DNA of 14,281 nucleotides, from positions 1-14,281 of the forward strand of contig JAOUGY010000064.1 of assembly GCA_029865445.1 (NCBI GenBank), read 5' to 3'. Made by a program: the position numbers and the translations under genes. The notes under the pieces were generated by a model. That model was not told the origin of the DNA, did no database searches, and saw only the letters and a list, made by a program, of their open reading frames with translations. The stretch is from Acidimicrobiia bacterium. Its GTDB lineage: Bacteria; Actinomycetota; Acidimicrobiia; Spongiisociales; ZC4RG35. Shown piece after piece: positions 6,691 to 13,175 of the stretch. How positions within the stretch are numbered: position 1 is the stretch's first letter; every line of letters starts with the position of its first letter.

Positions 6691-6701
6691 GAGGCAATCA
6701 C
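6687..6701 (-). other. Possible leaderless four-codon upstream ORF (GTG ATT GCC TCG TGA)
   Basis: A GTG lies exactly 6 nt after the TAGCAT -10 box, where transcription should begin. It opens a frame of four codons whose TGA overlaps the GTG start of the membrane-anchored SBP-like gene (GTGA, 6690-6687). If transcripts start here, ribosomes could initiate without a leader, terminate, and reinitiate on the real gene. This is inferred from spacing only. Confidence 0.3.
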
Positions 6702-6707
6702 CAGGCG

Positions 6708-6713
6708 ATGCTA
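6708..6713 (-). promoter_or_regulatory. Predicted -10 box (TAGCAT) of the SBP/VWA five-gene operon
   Basis: TAGCAT on the minus strand is identical to the hexamer in front of deoC. It is 17 nt before the GTG at 6690, giving a leader of about 10-11 nt without a clear Shine-Dalgarno. It overlaps the left arm of the palindrome at 6711-6726. Confidence 0.4.
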
Positions 6714-6726
6714 CCGGGACCGGTAG
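6711..6726. repeat. Inverted repeat CTACCGG-GA-CCGGTAG in a divergent promoter
   Basis: Perfect 7-bp arms surround a 2-bp spacer. Each outer TAG is the first half of a predicted -10 box: TAGCCT for pgl on the plus strand and TAGCAT for the SBP/VWA operon on the minus strand. It could be an operator, or simply a consequence of two back-to-back -10 boxes sharing a GC-rich core. Confidence 0.6.
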
Positions 6727-6729
6727 CCT
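6724..6729 (+). promoter_or_regulatory. Predicted -10 box (TAGCCT), leaderless promoter of pgl
   Basis: The hexamer ends 8 nt before the ATG at 6738, matching the 6-8 nt spacing seen at five other genes in this window. This favours the ATG at 6738 over those at 6732 and 6708. Confidence 0.45.
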
Positions 6730-6737
6730 GGATGAAC

Positions 6738-7430
6738 ATGGAGGTCATCGTCTCGGAGAACGGAGATGCCCTCGCCGCGTCCGCCGCCGAGTTCATCGCC
6801 GCGTTCGTCGGTGAGCGGGAGCGCGCATCGATCGGGTTGGCCGGCGGATCTACTCCCAAAGAGACCTACCGGTTGCTTCGGGATCTCGACGTCGACTGGA
6901 GCGGGATCACGTTCTGGCTCTCGGACGAGCGATGGGTTCCCGACGACCACGCCGATTCGAACGGGCACATGGCCGCTCGAGCGTTGCTCGACCACGTCGA
7001 CACCACGTTCCTCCGGCCTCGCTACTCGGAATACCTGACCCCGGCCGACTCGGCCGCGTTCTACGACGCCGACTTGCGCCGGGCCATGCCCGATCGGAAG
7101 TCGGACCTGATCCTGCTCGGCATGGGAACCGACGGGCACACTGCTTCGCTGTTTCCCGGCACCGCCGCGCTCGACGAGTTCGATCGGTGGTTCGTGGCCA
7201 ACGAAGTACCCCAACTCGACACCTGGCGGTTGACCGCGACGGCGCCGATGATCTGGCGCGCGGACACGGTGGTGGTGCTCACCGCCGGAGAATCCAAGGC
7301 CTCGGTGCTTGCGGAGGTTTTGGAGGGCCCCGACGGGGTGTACCCGATCCAGCTGTTACGGCGCGCCCAAGGACGGGTGATCTGGATGGTCGATGTCGCG
7401 GCCGCCGCCCTACTCGGCAGGTCTTCGTAG
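6738..7430 (+). CDS. pgl: 6-phosphogluconolactonase
   Basis: Pgl (DevB type) hydrolyses 6-phosphogluconolactone to 6-phosphogluconate, the second step of the oxidative pentose phosphate pathway, in the cytoplasm. With the ATG at 6738 the protein is 230 aa, normal for the family. Family motifs are all present: LAGGSTPKETYRLL (34-47), FWLSDERWVPDDHADSN (about 63-79), and the catalytic loop LLGMGTDGHTASLFPG (about 127-142), followed by LTATAPMIWRADTVVVLTAGESKA. Three ATGs are in frame (6708, 6732, 6738). No Shine-Dalgarno precedes any of them, and the -10 box at 6724-6729 makes a leaderless start at 6738 most likely. zwf, gnd and opcA are not in the window, so this copy stands apart from the usual pathway cluster. 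It is divergent from the SBP/VWA operon, and its TAG stop forms part of the esterase promoter. Confidence 0.95.
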   Translation: MEVIVSENGDALAASAAEFIAAFVGERERASIGLAGGSTPKETYRLLRDLDVDWSGITFWLSDERWVPDDHADSNGHMAARALLDHVDTTFLRPRYSEYLTPADSAAFYDADLRRAMPDRKSDLILLGMGTDGHTASLFPGTAALDEFDRWFVANEVPQLDTWRLTATAPMIWRADTVVVLTAGESKASVLAEVLEGPDGVYPIQLLRRAQGRVIWMVDVAAAALLGRSS

Positions 7431-7433
7431 ACT
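7428..7433 (+). promoter_or_regulatory. Predicted -10 box (TAGACT), leaderless promoter of the lipoprotein esterase
   Basis: TAGACT is followed by exactly 6 nt and then the GTG at 7440, so the predicted start of transcription is the start codon itself. The first three bases are the stop codon of pgl. Confidence 0.5.
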
Positions 7434-7439
7434 CGGATC

Positions 7440-8267
7440 GTGAAAAGGGCCGTCGCATTGATTCTGCTCCTGACGGCGTGCTCAGGGGCCGCCGCCACCC
7501 CCTCTACGGTTCCCCCGAGCCCCACGACCACCACGACAACCCCCGCACCGACGGCGCGAGACAAGATCGGCGATCTCGAGGTGTCTGTGTTCGCACCTGC
7601 GAACGATGGTCCACACGCGGTCGTCGTTCTCGTACACGGAGGGAGCTGGGTCGGTGGCGATCCCGGCCAGCTCGATCCTTTGGCGGCCGCGCTGGCGGAT
7701 CGCGGGGTCGTCGTCTTCAACTCGACCTATCACACGATGCGTCTGGGTGGCCGCTTCCCAGGCATGGTCGAAGACGTGGCGTGTGCCGTGGCGTTTGCCC
7801 GCGACCACGCAGCCGAGTACACCGCCACGCCCCAGCGGGTGTTTGTCGTCGGCCATTCGGCGGGTGCCCATCTGGGCTCGTTGGTGTCGTTCGCGCCTTC
7901 GACCTTCGAGTGCCCGTCGGGTGCGGCCCCCGGCCCCGACGGGTTCGTCGGTCTCGCCGGCCCGTATGACACCGATCGGGTCGCCGTGCTCGCGCCCTTC
8001 TACGGTGGCCCGATCGAGGAGACACCGGAGACCTGGGAAGCGGGCAACCCGTTCACCTACGTCGAGACCATCAACGACCTCGACATCATGCTCGTTCACG
8101 GCGCCCAAGACCTGATCGCGCCGGTCTCTTTCTCGGAGGACATGGCGGACGCGTTGACCGCCGCCGGCAAGCCGGTGCGGTACGAGGTCCTCTCGGGCGC
8201 CGACCACCGGGACGTGGTCGACCCGGCCATCGTCGCAGACCTGATCGCGGAGTTCGTGACCGGCTGA
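7440..8267 (+). CDS. Secreted lipoprotein alpha/beta hydrolase (esterase)
   Basis: This is a 275-aa exported lipoprotein. The signal peptide MKRAVALILLLTAC ends at a canonical lipobox LTAC with Cys14. A Ser/Thr/Pro-rich linker follows (about 18-40, including a run of Thr) and tethers the enzyme away from the membrane. The catalytic domain (about 42-275) has the oxyanion motif HGGSW (66-70), the nucleophile GHSAG with Ser140, Asp224 (VHGAQDLIAP) and His256 (SGADHRD). This arrangement fits the BD-FAE/kynurenine-formamidase-like esterase group of the hormone-sensitive-lipase type. It probably hydrolyses small esters or amides outside the cell; the substrate is not predictable. The GTG start at 7440 is supported by the signal peptide directly after it and by the TAGACT box. 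It lies 9 bp after pgl but probably has its own promoter. Confidence 0.88.
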   Translation: MKRAVALILLLTACSGAAATPSTVPPSPTTTTTTPAPTARDKIGDLEVSVFAPANDGPHAVVVLVHGGSWVGGDPGQLDPLAAALADRGVVVFNSTYHTMRLGGRFPGMVEDVACAVAFARDHAAEYTATPQRVFVVGHSAGAHLGSLVSFAPSTFECPSGAAPGPDGFVGLAGPYDTDRVAVLAPFYGGPIEETPETWEAGNPFTYVETINDLDIMLVHGAQDLIAPVSFSEDMADALTAAGKPVRYEVLSGADHRDVVDPAIVADLIAEFVTG

Positions 8268-8272
8268 CCCGA

Positions 8273-8338
8273 CGACCCCGAACTCCCGTCAACCCAGGGG
8301 TTGGATGCGTGGAAATCCATCTCCTCAACCCGGGGTCG
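8273..8338. terminator. Possible bidirectional terminator/repeat-rich convergent gap
   Basis: The 81-bp gap between the convergent esterase and glycosylase genes holds an outer inverted repeat CGACCCCG (8273-8280) / CGGGGTCG (8331-8338) and an inner hairpin CAACCC-AG-GGGTTG (8290-8303). It also holds two near-identical direct copies of TCAACCC(A)GGGGT-GGA (8289-8305 and 8325-8340). There is no T tract on either strand, so intrinsic termination is plausible but unproven. Confidence 0.35.
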
Positions 8339-8348
8339 GATGAAGAGG

Positions 8349-9233
8349 TCAGAAGTCTTCGAAGCCGCGCACCGCCAGCCGGGCGCCCTTGCGCTGAGGA
8401 GCACCGGCCCGTTCCAGGAGTCTGACCACGCGGGCCCGGTGCGGGCGAAACGGCTCCAGGAGGGCGAGCATCCGTTCATCGGTGCCCCGTTCCTCACCCG
8501 CCAGGTTCCACGCCACGATGTGTTTCAGGTGATAGTCGCCGACCGAAACGGCGTCGGTGTGTCCGTGACTCACGACGAGGGTTTCGTTCACCGTCCACTC
8601 ACCAACCCCGCCGAATCGCGCCAGGTAGCGAACGGCATCGGGCACCATCACCGCCACCAAACGCTCCAGCCGTCGGTGTTCCCTGGCCAGTCGGCGGACC
8701 GTGTCGGCACGTTTCCTCTCGATTCCGAGGTCGTGGAAATCCGTGTAGCTCGATTGGGCGAGACGTTCCGGATCGGGCGGGAGCCAGAGCCCCGACAGTG
8801 GACCCGGGGCCGGATCGCCGAAGCGACGGGTCATACCCCGGATCCCGGCCTTGGCCTCCATCCCGGTGACTTTCTGCCCGATGACCGCATACACCAGCGG
8901 TTCGAAAACCCTTTGTGACCTCCCGAACCTGAGGCCCCGGTTGGCACGATGGAGGGGACCGACCACGGGGTGATCGGAGGAAAAAGCGGCGGGGTCATCA
9001 TCGAGACCCACCAGACCGGAAGCCCGATCGAGCGACCACGAGGCCCCTGGCCCCCAGGCATCGACCAGCAGCAGGTCGTCACCGCGTCGAATTCGGACCG
9101 TGGATGGACCGTCCGGCGTCCGCATCGCCTGCCACCAGCCCTCCTGATTCCACCGAGACCACCCGAGCGACATGGGTTTCAGGGTGCCGCGTAGATCGAG
9201 AGGCCCTTCGACCGGAAAGCTGAGCGTCTCCAC
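8349..9233 (-). CDS. AlkA-like DNA-3-methyladenine glycosylase (HhH-GPD family)
   Basis: This 294-aa protein should remove alkylated bases from DNA, the first step of base-excision repair. It has an N-terminal beta-rich region (about 1-95) as in AlkA-type enzymes, and then a helical HhH-GPD domain (about 105-285). FEPLVYAVIGQKVTGMEAKA (110-128) is the first core helix region. The helix-hairpin-helix is at about 204-216 (LARFGGVGEWTVN), and the catalytic Asp233 lies in AVSVGDYHLKH at the expected distance. No Cys cluster for an Fe-S centre is present, which separates it from Nth/MutY. The product resembles the 'DNA-3-methyladenine glycosylase 2 family' of actinobacteria. The GTG start at 9233 is supported by a TACTGT box 7 nt upstream, suggesting leaderless expression. 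It is a single-gene unit. Confidence 0.87.
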   Translation of the reverse strand: METLSFPVEGPLDLRGTLKPMSLGWSRWNQEGWWQAMRTPDGPSTVRIRRGDDLLLVDAWGPGASWSLDRASGLVGLDDDPAAFSSDHPVVGPLHRANRGLRFGRSQRVFEPLVYAVIGQKVTGMEAKAGIRGMTRRFGDPAPGPLSGLWLPPDPERLAQSSYTDFHDLGIERKRADTVRRLAREHRRLERLVAVMVPDAVRYLARFGGVGEWTVNETLVVSHGHTDAVSVGDYHLKHIVAWNLAGEERGTDERMLALLEPFRPHRARVVRLLERAGAPQRKGARLAVRGFEDF

Positions 9234-9240
9234 GATTTCG

Positions 9241-9246
9241 ACAGTA
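9241..9246 (-). promoter_or_regulatory. Predicted -10 box (TACTGT), leaderless promoter of the DNA glycosylase gene
   Basis: TACTGT on the minus strand is followed by 7 nt and the GTG at 9233, with no room for a Shine-Dalgarno sequence. It therefore selects the GTG as start. Confidence 0.5.
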
Positions 9247-9297
9247 GCCGGGAACTGCGTGACGGTCCGTGGCTCGGCTGAGCGAGAGTCACGGAGG

Positions 9298-9312
9298 AGT
9301 TGACCCGGTCAA
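9298..9312. repeat. Short hairpin GTTGAC-CCG-GTCAAC downstream of the deoC/ALDH operon
   Basis: A perfect 6-bp stem with a 3-nt loop lies 7-21 bases beyond the stop of the 282-aa ALDH-like gene. It may help end that transcript, but there is no T tract. It sits between two minus-strand genes, about 50 bp upstream of the glycosylase -10 box. Confidence 0.3.
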
Positions 9313-9318
9313 CCGAGG

Positions 9319-10167
9319 TCAAACTCCCTTCGGATGCCAGACGGTCTTGGTCTCGGTGAACTCGGCGATGAGGTACGGGCTCTGGACGTCTGTGGTCGCA
9401 CCCTTGACGATACGCTTCATGTTCTCGGCCGATGCGGTCTCCAGATCGGCGAGCATGTCGGTCGGGGCTCCAGCCACGTCGAGGACGTTCACGTCCATGT
9501 GGTCGGCCAGCCATGGCGCCAGTTCCCGCGGTGATCCCGTGAGGATGTTGACGACACCGCCCGGGACGTCCGAGGTGGCGAGCGCCTCGGCGAACGCGAT
9601 GGCGGGGACCGGCCTCGTCTCGGAGGCAACCACGATCACGGTGTTGCCGGTGACGAGCGGGGGCGCAACCCGGGAAACGAGTCCCAGCAACGCCGGCTCG
9701 GCGGGGGCGATCACGCCCACCACCCCGCTCGGCTCGGGAACGCTGATGTTGAAGAAGGGCCCGGCGACCGGGTTCAGATTGCCCATCACCTGGGCGTATT
9801 TGTCGCACCAGCCGGCGTACCAGACGAGCCTGTCGACGGTGGCAGCGACCTCGGCATCGGCCTGACGCTTCGACGAACCCGCCTCCCTCAACTGACCGGC
9901 GAAGATGGACGAACGCTCTTCGACCATCTCTGCGATCCGGTAGAGGATCTGGCCCCGGTTGTATCCGGTGCGGCCCGCCCAGCCCGACTGCGCTCCCCGG
10001 GCCACGCGGACGGCGTCCCGGAGGTCTTTGCGGGAAGCCAGCGACATGCGGGCCATGACCGCCCCGTCGGCGTCGAGCGCCGGGAAGGTGCGGCCCGATT
10101 CGGATCGCGGAAACTGTCCTCCCACATAGAGCTTGTGGGTCTTCTTCACATCGAGTCGACCACTCAT
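9319..10167 (-). CDS. Catalytically dead, truncated aldehyde-dehydrogenase-like protein (ALDH16 C-terminal-domain-like)
   Basis: This 282-aa protein covers only the first part of the ALDH fold: the N-terminal 'KLYVGGQFPRSESGRTF' strand and the Rossmann NAD-binding region (about 145-235). Compared with its upstream neighbour, the active-site Asn (PWNFP) is replaced in APAEP (Ala156) and the NAD-binding Lys (VLKPAE) is replaced by Val180; the LELGG Glu and the catalytic Cys domain are absent. The reading frame is intact, ends cleanly (KTVWHPKGV) and has a strong GGAGGG ribosome-binding site 6 nt before the ATG. It therefore looks like a selected pseudo-enzyme rather than decay. Size, lost residues and adjacency to a full ALDH match the non-catalytic second domain of two-domain ALDH16, encoded here as a separate gene 13 bp after the first. 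Its likely role is a structural partner of the ALDH; this is inference. Confidence 0.85.
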   Translation of the reverse strand: MSGRLDVKKTHKLYVGGQFPRSESGRTFPALDADGAVMARMSLASRKDLRDAVRVARGAQSGWAGRTGYNRGQILYRIAEMVEERSSIFAGQLREAGSSKRQADAEVAATVDRLVWYAGWCDKYAQVMGNLNPVAGPFFNISVPEPSGVVGVIAPAEPALLGLVSRVAPPLVTGNTVIVVASETRPVPAIAFAEALATSDVPGGVVNILTGSPRELAPWLADHMDVNVLDVAGAPTDMLADLETASAENMKRIVKGATTDVQSPYLIAEFTETKTVWHPKGV

Positions 10168-10180
10168 GTCATCCCTCCAC

Positions 10181-11671
10181 TCATCTCACGCTCGAAAGGT
10201 CGAGATACGAAGCGAGGCCGTGCCGGCCGCCCTCACGGCCGAACCCCGACTCCTTGTATCCGCCGAACGGCGAGGTGGGATCGAACTTGTTGTATGTGTT
10301 CGCCCACACCACACCACTCCGGAGGCGGTCCGCCATCCACAGGATGCGGCTTCCCTTGGTGGTCCACACCCCGGCAGCGAGTCCGTATGGGGTGTTGTTG
10401 GCCTTTTCGATCGCCTCGTCGGGTGTGCGGAAGGACATGGTCGAGAGGACCGGCCCGAAGATCTCCTCCTGGGAGATCCGGTGGCTCTGCGACACACCTG
10501 TGAACAACGTGGGCTTGAAGAAGAAGCCTCGGGACGGCAACGCACAATCGGGCTGGAACATCTCCGCGCCTTCTTCGACCCCGGAGTCGACCAACTCAGA
10601 GATCTTCTCGAGTTGGGCCGCCGAGTTGATTGCACCGACATCGGTGTTCTTGTCCATTGGATCGCCCACCCTCAAGGTCTGAAGGCGATCTCGGAGCTTG
10701 CCCACGAACACGTCCTGGATCGACTCCTGTATGAACAGGCGCGATCCGGCGCAGCACACATGGCCCTGGTTGAAGAAGATCCCATTGACGACGCCTTCAA
10801 CCGCCTGATCCAGCGGGGCGTCCTCGAACACGATGTGAGCGCTCTTGCCCCCCAGTTCCAGGGTCAGCCGCTTGCCGGAGCCGGCCAGGCGGCGCTGGAT
10901 GAGTTTGCCGACCTCGGTCGAACCGGTGAACGCCACCTTCGCCACGTCGGGGTGGCCGACCAGCGATGCTCCGGTGTCTCCCGCTCCCGGGATCACGTTG
11001 AGCACCCCGGGGGGGAGCCCGGCTTCGGCCGTTATCTGGGCGAAGTGGAGGGCGGTGAGAGGGGTGGTCTCGGCAGGTTTGAGGACGACAGTGTTTCCGG
11101 TTGCGAGAGCCGGTGCCACCTTCCATGCAAGCATCAGCAGCGGGAAGTTCCACGGGATCACCTGCCCGGCGACCCCGAGCGGTTTGGGGTCCACTCCGGC
11201 GAACGCGTACTCGAGCTTGTCGGCCCAACCGGCGTGGTAGAAGAAGTGGGCGGCCACGAGGGGTACGTCGACATCCCGCGCCTCCCTGATGGGTTTGCCC
11301 CCATCGAGGGTCTCGAGCACGGCCAGTTCCCGGGATCGCTCCTGGACCATGCGCGCAATCCGGAACAGGTATTTCGCTCGCTCGGCGGGAGCGAGCTTCG
11401 CCCATGGTCCCGCCGCCTTCTTTGCGGCCTGAACTGCGCGGTCGACGTCCCGCTCCCCGGCGAGCGGAGCCTCGGCGAGGACATCTTCGGTGGCCGGGTT
11501 GATCGTCTCGAACCACTTCTTCGAGAGCGGAGGCCGGAAGTCGCCGTCCACGAACACGCCGTAGCGGTCGCCGATCGAAACGAGATCTGCCGACTCACGG
11601 CTCGGCGCATACTCCCAATCGAGCGGCGCCAGGATGGGGGTGTGTGAGGTGCTGGCGGGCTGGTCACCCAT
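10181..11671 (-). CDS. NAD(P)-dependent aldehyde dehydrogenase (ALDH16 N-terminal-domain-like)
   Basis: This 496-aa cytoplasmic enzyme oxidises an aldehyde to its acid. All ALDH landmarks are present: Asn175 (IPWNFPLLM), Lys198 (VVLKPAE), the Rossmann FTGSTEVGK (248-256), Glu272 (LELGGKSAHIVF), catalytic Cys306 in NQGHVCCAGSRLF, EEIFGPV (402-408) and the C-terminal PFGGYKESGFGREGG. The N-terminus has about 35 extra residues before the usual 'GVFVDGDF' start. The ATG at 11671 is chosen because it lies 5 bp after the deoC stop, with an AAGGA site upstream; the longer open frame runs antisense-like into deoC. Because deoC releases acetaldehyde, acetaldehyde is the likeliest substrate, giving acetate. 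The next gene encodes a matching non-catalytic ALDH fragment, so the pair probably works as one complex. Confidence 0.95.
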   Translation of the reverse strand: MGDQPASTSHTPILAPLDWEYAPSRESADLVSIGDRYGVFVDGDFRPPLSKKWFETINPATEDVLAEAPLAGERDVDRAVQAAKKAAGPWAKLAPAERAKYLFRIARMVQERSRELAVLETLDGGKPIREARDVDVPLVAAHFFYHAGWADKLEYAFAGVDPKPLGVAGQVIPWNFPLLMLAWKVAPALATGNTVVLKPAETTPLTALHFAQITAEAGLPPGVLNVIPGAGDTGASLVGHPDVAKVAFTGSTEVGKLIQRRLAGSGKRLTLELGGKSAHIVFEDAPLDQAVEGVVNGIFFNQGHVCCAGSRLFIQESIQDVFVGKLRDRLQTLRVGDPMDKNTDVGAINSAAQLEKISELVDSGVEEGAEMFQPDCALPSRGFFFKPTLFTGVSQSHRISQEEIFGPVLSTMSFRTPDEAIEKANNTPYGLAAGVWTTKGSRILWMADRLRSGVVWANTYNKFDPTSPFGGYKESGFGREGGRHGLASYLDLSSVR

Positions 11672-11676
11672 GTTCG

Positions 11677-12627
11677 TCAATCCTTCGTGAAATAGTCGGC
11701 GGACTGGTAGCGACCCGTCTTCAACCAGCGGATCTGCATGAGGATGTCGTTCAACAGCGACGAGGCGCCAAATCGGAACCAGTCCGGCGTCATCCACTCG
11801 GCCCCCAACGTTTCGTTGAGGACCACGAGGAACCGGATGGCCTCTTTGGATGTTCGGATGCCGCCCGCCGGCTTCATGCCCACTTGCACGCCGGTGAGAG
11901 CCTGATAATCCCTGATCGCCTCCAACATCACGAGCAGGACCGGCAACGTCGCGGCAGGGTTGATCTTGCCGGTCGAGGTCTTGATGAAGTCGGCGCCTGC
12001 TGCCATCGCCAGCATCGAAGCTCGGCGAACGGCATCGAGGCTCCCCAGCTCGCCGGTTTCGAGAATCACCTTCAGATGCGCGTCTCCACAAGCCGCTTTG
12101 ACCGCCCGAATCTCGTCGAACACCTCGAGGTACCGCCCCGACAGGAACGCACCGCGATCGATCACCATGTCGACTTCGTCGGCGCCCATCTCGACGACGC
12201 GCTTGGTCTCGTCGATCTTGATGTCGAGCGGCGCCAAGCCCGAAGGGAAGTACGTCGCGACCGACGCCACCTTGACACCGCTGTCGCCCAGCGCCTCCTT
12301 GGCGATCGGCACCATGTTCGGATACACACAGATGGCTGCCACCGACGGCACCGTCGGGTCGGTGGGATCAGGTCGGATCCCCTTGGCGGACAACTGACGC
12401 ACCTTGCCCGGGGTGTCCTTGCCTTCGAGCGTCGTGAGGTCGCACATTCGAACCGCCAGGTCGAGCGCGGCCATCTTCGACTCTTTCTTGATGGAACGGG
12501 TCGACAGGGCCGCCACCCGTTCACCAGCGGCCACCTCGTCGACGGACGGCACCCCTCTCACATACGCTTCCACCGAAGCGCGAGTGACCCGGGCGTCTGC
12601 AGGAGGAACTGTTACCGCAAGCGTCAT
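11677..12627 (-). CDS. deoC: Deoxyribose-phosphate aldolase (long, DERA-like form)
   Basis: DeoC splits 2-deoxyribose-5-phosphate into glyceraldehyde-3-phosphate and acetaldehyde, feeding DNA nucleosides into central metabolism. This 316-aa version has an N-terminal extension (about 1-50) and is close in length to the human-type DERA (about 318 aa) rather than the roughly 220-260 aa of short bacterial forms. The TIM-barrel motifs are complete: AICVYPNMV (98-106), EVDMVIDRGAFLSG (151-164, with Asp153), the Schiff-base Lys216 in FIKTSTGK, and the second active-site Lys252 in GMKPAGGIRTS. It ends YQSADYFTKD. The ATG at 12627 follows a TAGCAT box by 7 nt, indicating leaderless expression. It heads an operon with two ALDH-family genes, which fits removal of the acetaldehyde it makes. 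Confidence 0.96.
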   Translation of the reverse strand: MTLAVTVPPADARVTRASVEAYVRGVPSVDEVAAGERVAALSTRSIKKESKMAALDLAVRMCDLTTLEGKDTPGKVRQLSAKGIRPDPTDPTVPSVAAICVYPNMVPIAKEALGDSGVKVASVATYFPSGLAPLDIKIDETKRVVEMGADEVDMVIDRGAFLSGRYLEVFDEIRAVKAACGDAHLKVILETGELGSLDAVRRASMLAMAAGADFIKTSTGKINPAATLPVLLVMLEAIRDYQALTGVQVGMKPAGGIRTSKEAIRFLVVLNETLGAEWMTPDWFRFGASSLLNDILMQIRWLKTGRYQSADYFTKD

Positions 12628-12634
12628 GATCCTG

Positions 12635-12640
12635 ATGCTA
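12635..12640 (-). promoter_or_regulatory. Predicted -10 box (TAGCAT), leaderless promoter of the deoC operon
   Basis: TAGCAT on the minus strand is followed by 7 nt and the ATG at 12627. The same hexamer fronts the SBP/VWA operon. No DeoR-like operator is recognisable in the 45-bp gap to the flavin reductase gene. Confidence 0.5.
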
Positions 12641-12672
12641 CGCCACCGAACGCACTGGGAGACCCGTCAGGG

Positions 12673-13167
12673 TCACACCTCGGCGGAAGAAGCCACGTAA
12701 CGACCCCGGAAATACCCGAGAGCATGTGCTTCCGTATCCCCCGTGGAAAGCGCCATGACCCGTCCGACGTAGATCCGGTGATCACCTCCGTCGTAGGTGT
12801 GGGCGAGGTCGCAGTCGAATGTGGCGAGCGCTCCCGACAAGACCGGACGACCGTCGCGCCCAGGTGACCAGTCGACCCCGTCGAACCGGTCGATGCCCTT
12901 CGAGGCGAATTGTTGGGACAAGTCCTGCTGCTCTGCGGCCAGCACATGGACCACGAATCCGTTCCCGGCCTCGAACGCGTCGAGGTTGGCCGAATCCACT
13001 CCGAGACAGAACAGGACCATCGGTGGGTGAAGCGAGACCGTGGTGAACGAGTTGGCGGTGAGCCCGGCGGGCGCGCCGTCGGCATCGAGGGTGGTCACGA
13101 CCGTGACACCGGTCATGAACTGGCCGGCCGCGGTCCTGAAGTCTCTGGCATCGAACTCGTTCGTCAT
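12673..13167 (-). CDS. Flavin reductase family protein (FMN-binding split barrel)
   Basis: This 164-aa protein is typical of the short flavin reductase (HpaC/ActVB-like) family, which reduces FMN or FAD with NAD(P)H and supplies it to a monooxygenase. Its motifs are FRTAAGQFMTGVTVVTT (10-26), GLTANSFTTVSLHPPMVLFCLG (35-56, the flavin-contacting stretch), FDCDLAHTYDGGDHRIYVGRV (117-137) and a C-terminal GYFRGRY (151-157). The ATG at 13167 is preferred over a TTG at 13176, because a TACACT -10 box ends at 13176, overlapping that TTG, and stands 8 nt before the ATG. No monooxygenase component is present in the window, so the partner is unknown; it may also be a stand-alone oxidoreductase or flavin-binding protein. 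It lies between the aminotransferase and deoC with short gaps. Confidence 0.88.
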   Translation of the reverse strand: MTNEFDARDFRTAAGQFMTGVTVVTTLDADGAPAGLTANSFTTVSLHPPMVLFCLGVDSANLDAFEAGNGFVVHVLAAEQQDLSQQFASKGIDRFDGVDWSPGRDGRPVLSGALATFDCDLAHTYDGGDHRIYVGRVMALSTGDTEAHALGYFRGRYVASSAEV

Positions 13168-13175
13168 GGCCGACA

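Noticed and set aside
9319..10167. Reading the 282-aa ALDH-like gene as a decaying pseudogene
   Set aside because: The frame is intact, has its own strong ribosome-binding site and a clean end, and the changes match the non-catalytic ALDH16 domain; decay would leave frameshifts or a ragged end.
10133..11647. 504-codon open frame on the plus strand opposite the ALDH gene
   Set aside because: It mirrors the codon bias of the real ALDH on the minus strand, is rich in Arg/Gly/His/Glu without any fold motif, and the minus strand carries every ALDH catalytic residue.
10181..12091. Longer 636-residue version of the ALDH
   Set aside because: The extension overlaps the conserved C-terminal part of deoC; the ATG at 11671 after the deoC stop gives a normal ALDH length.
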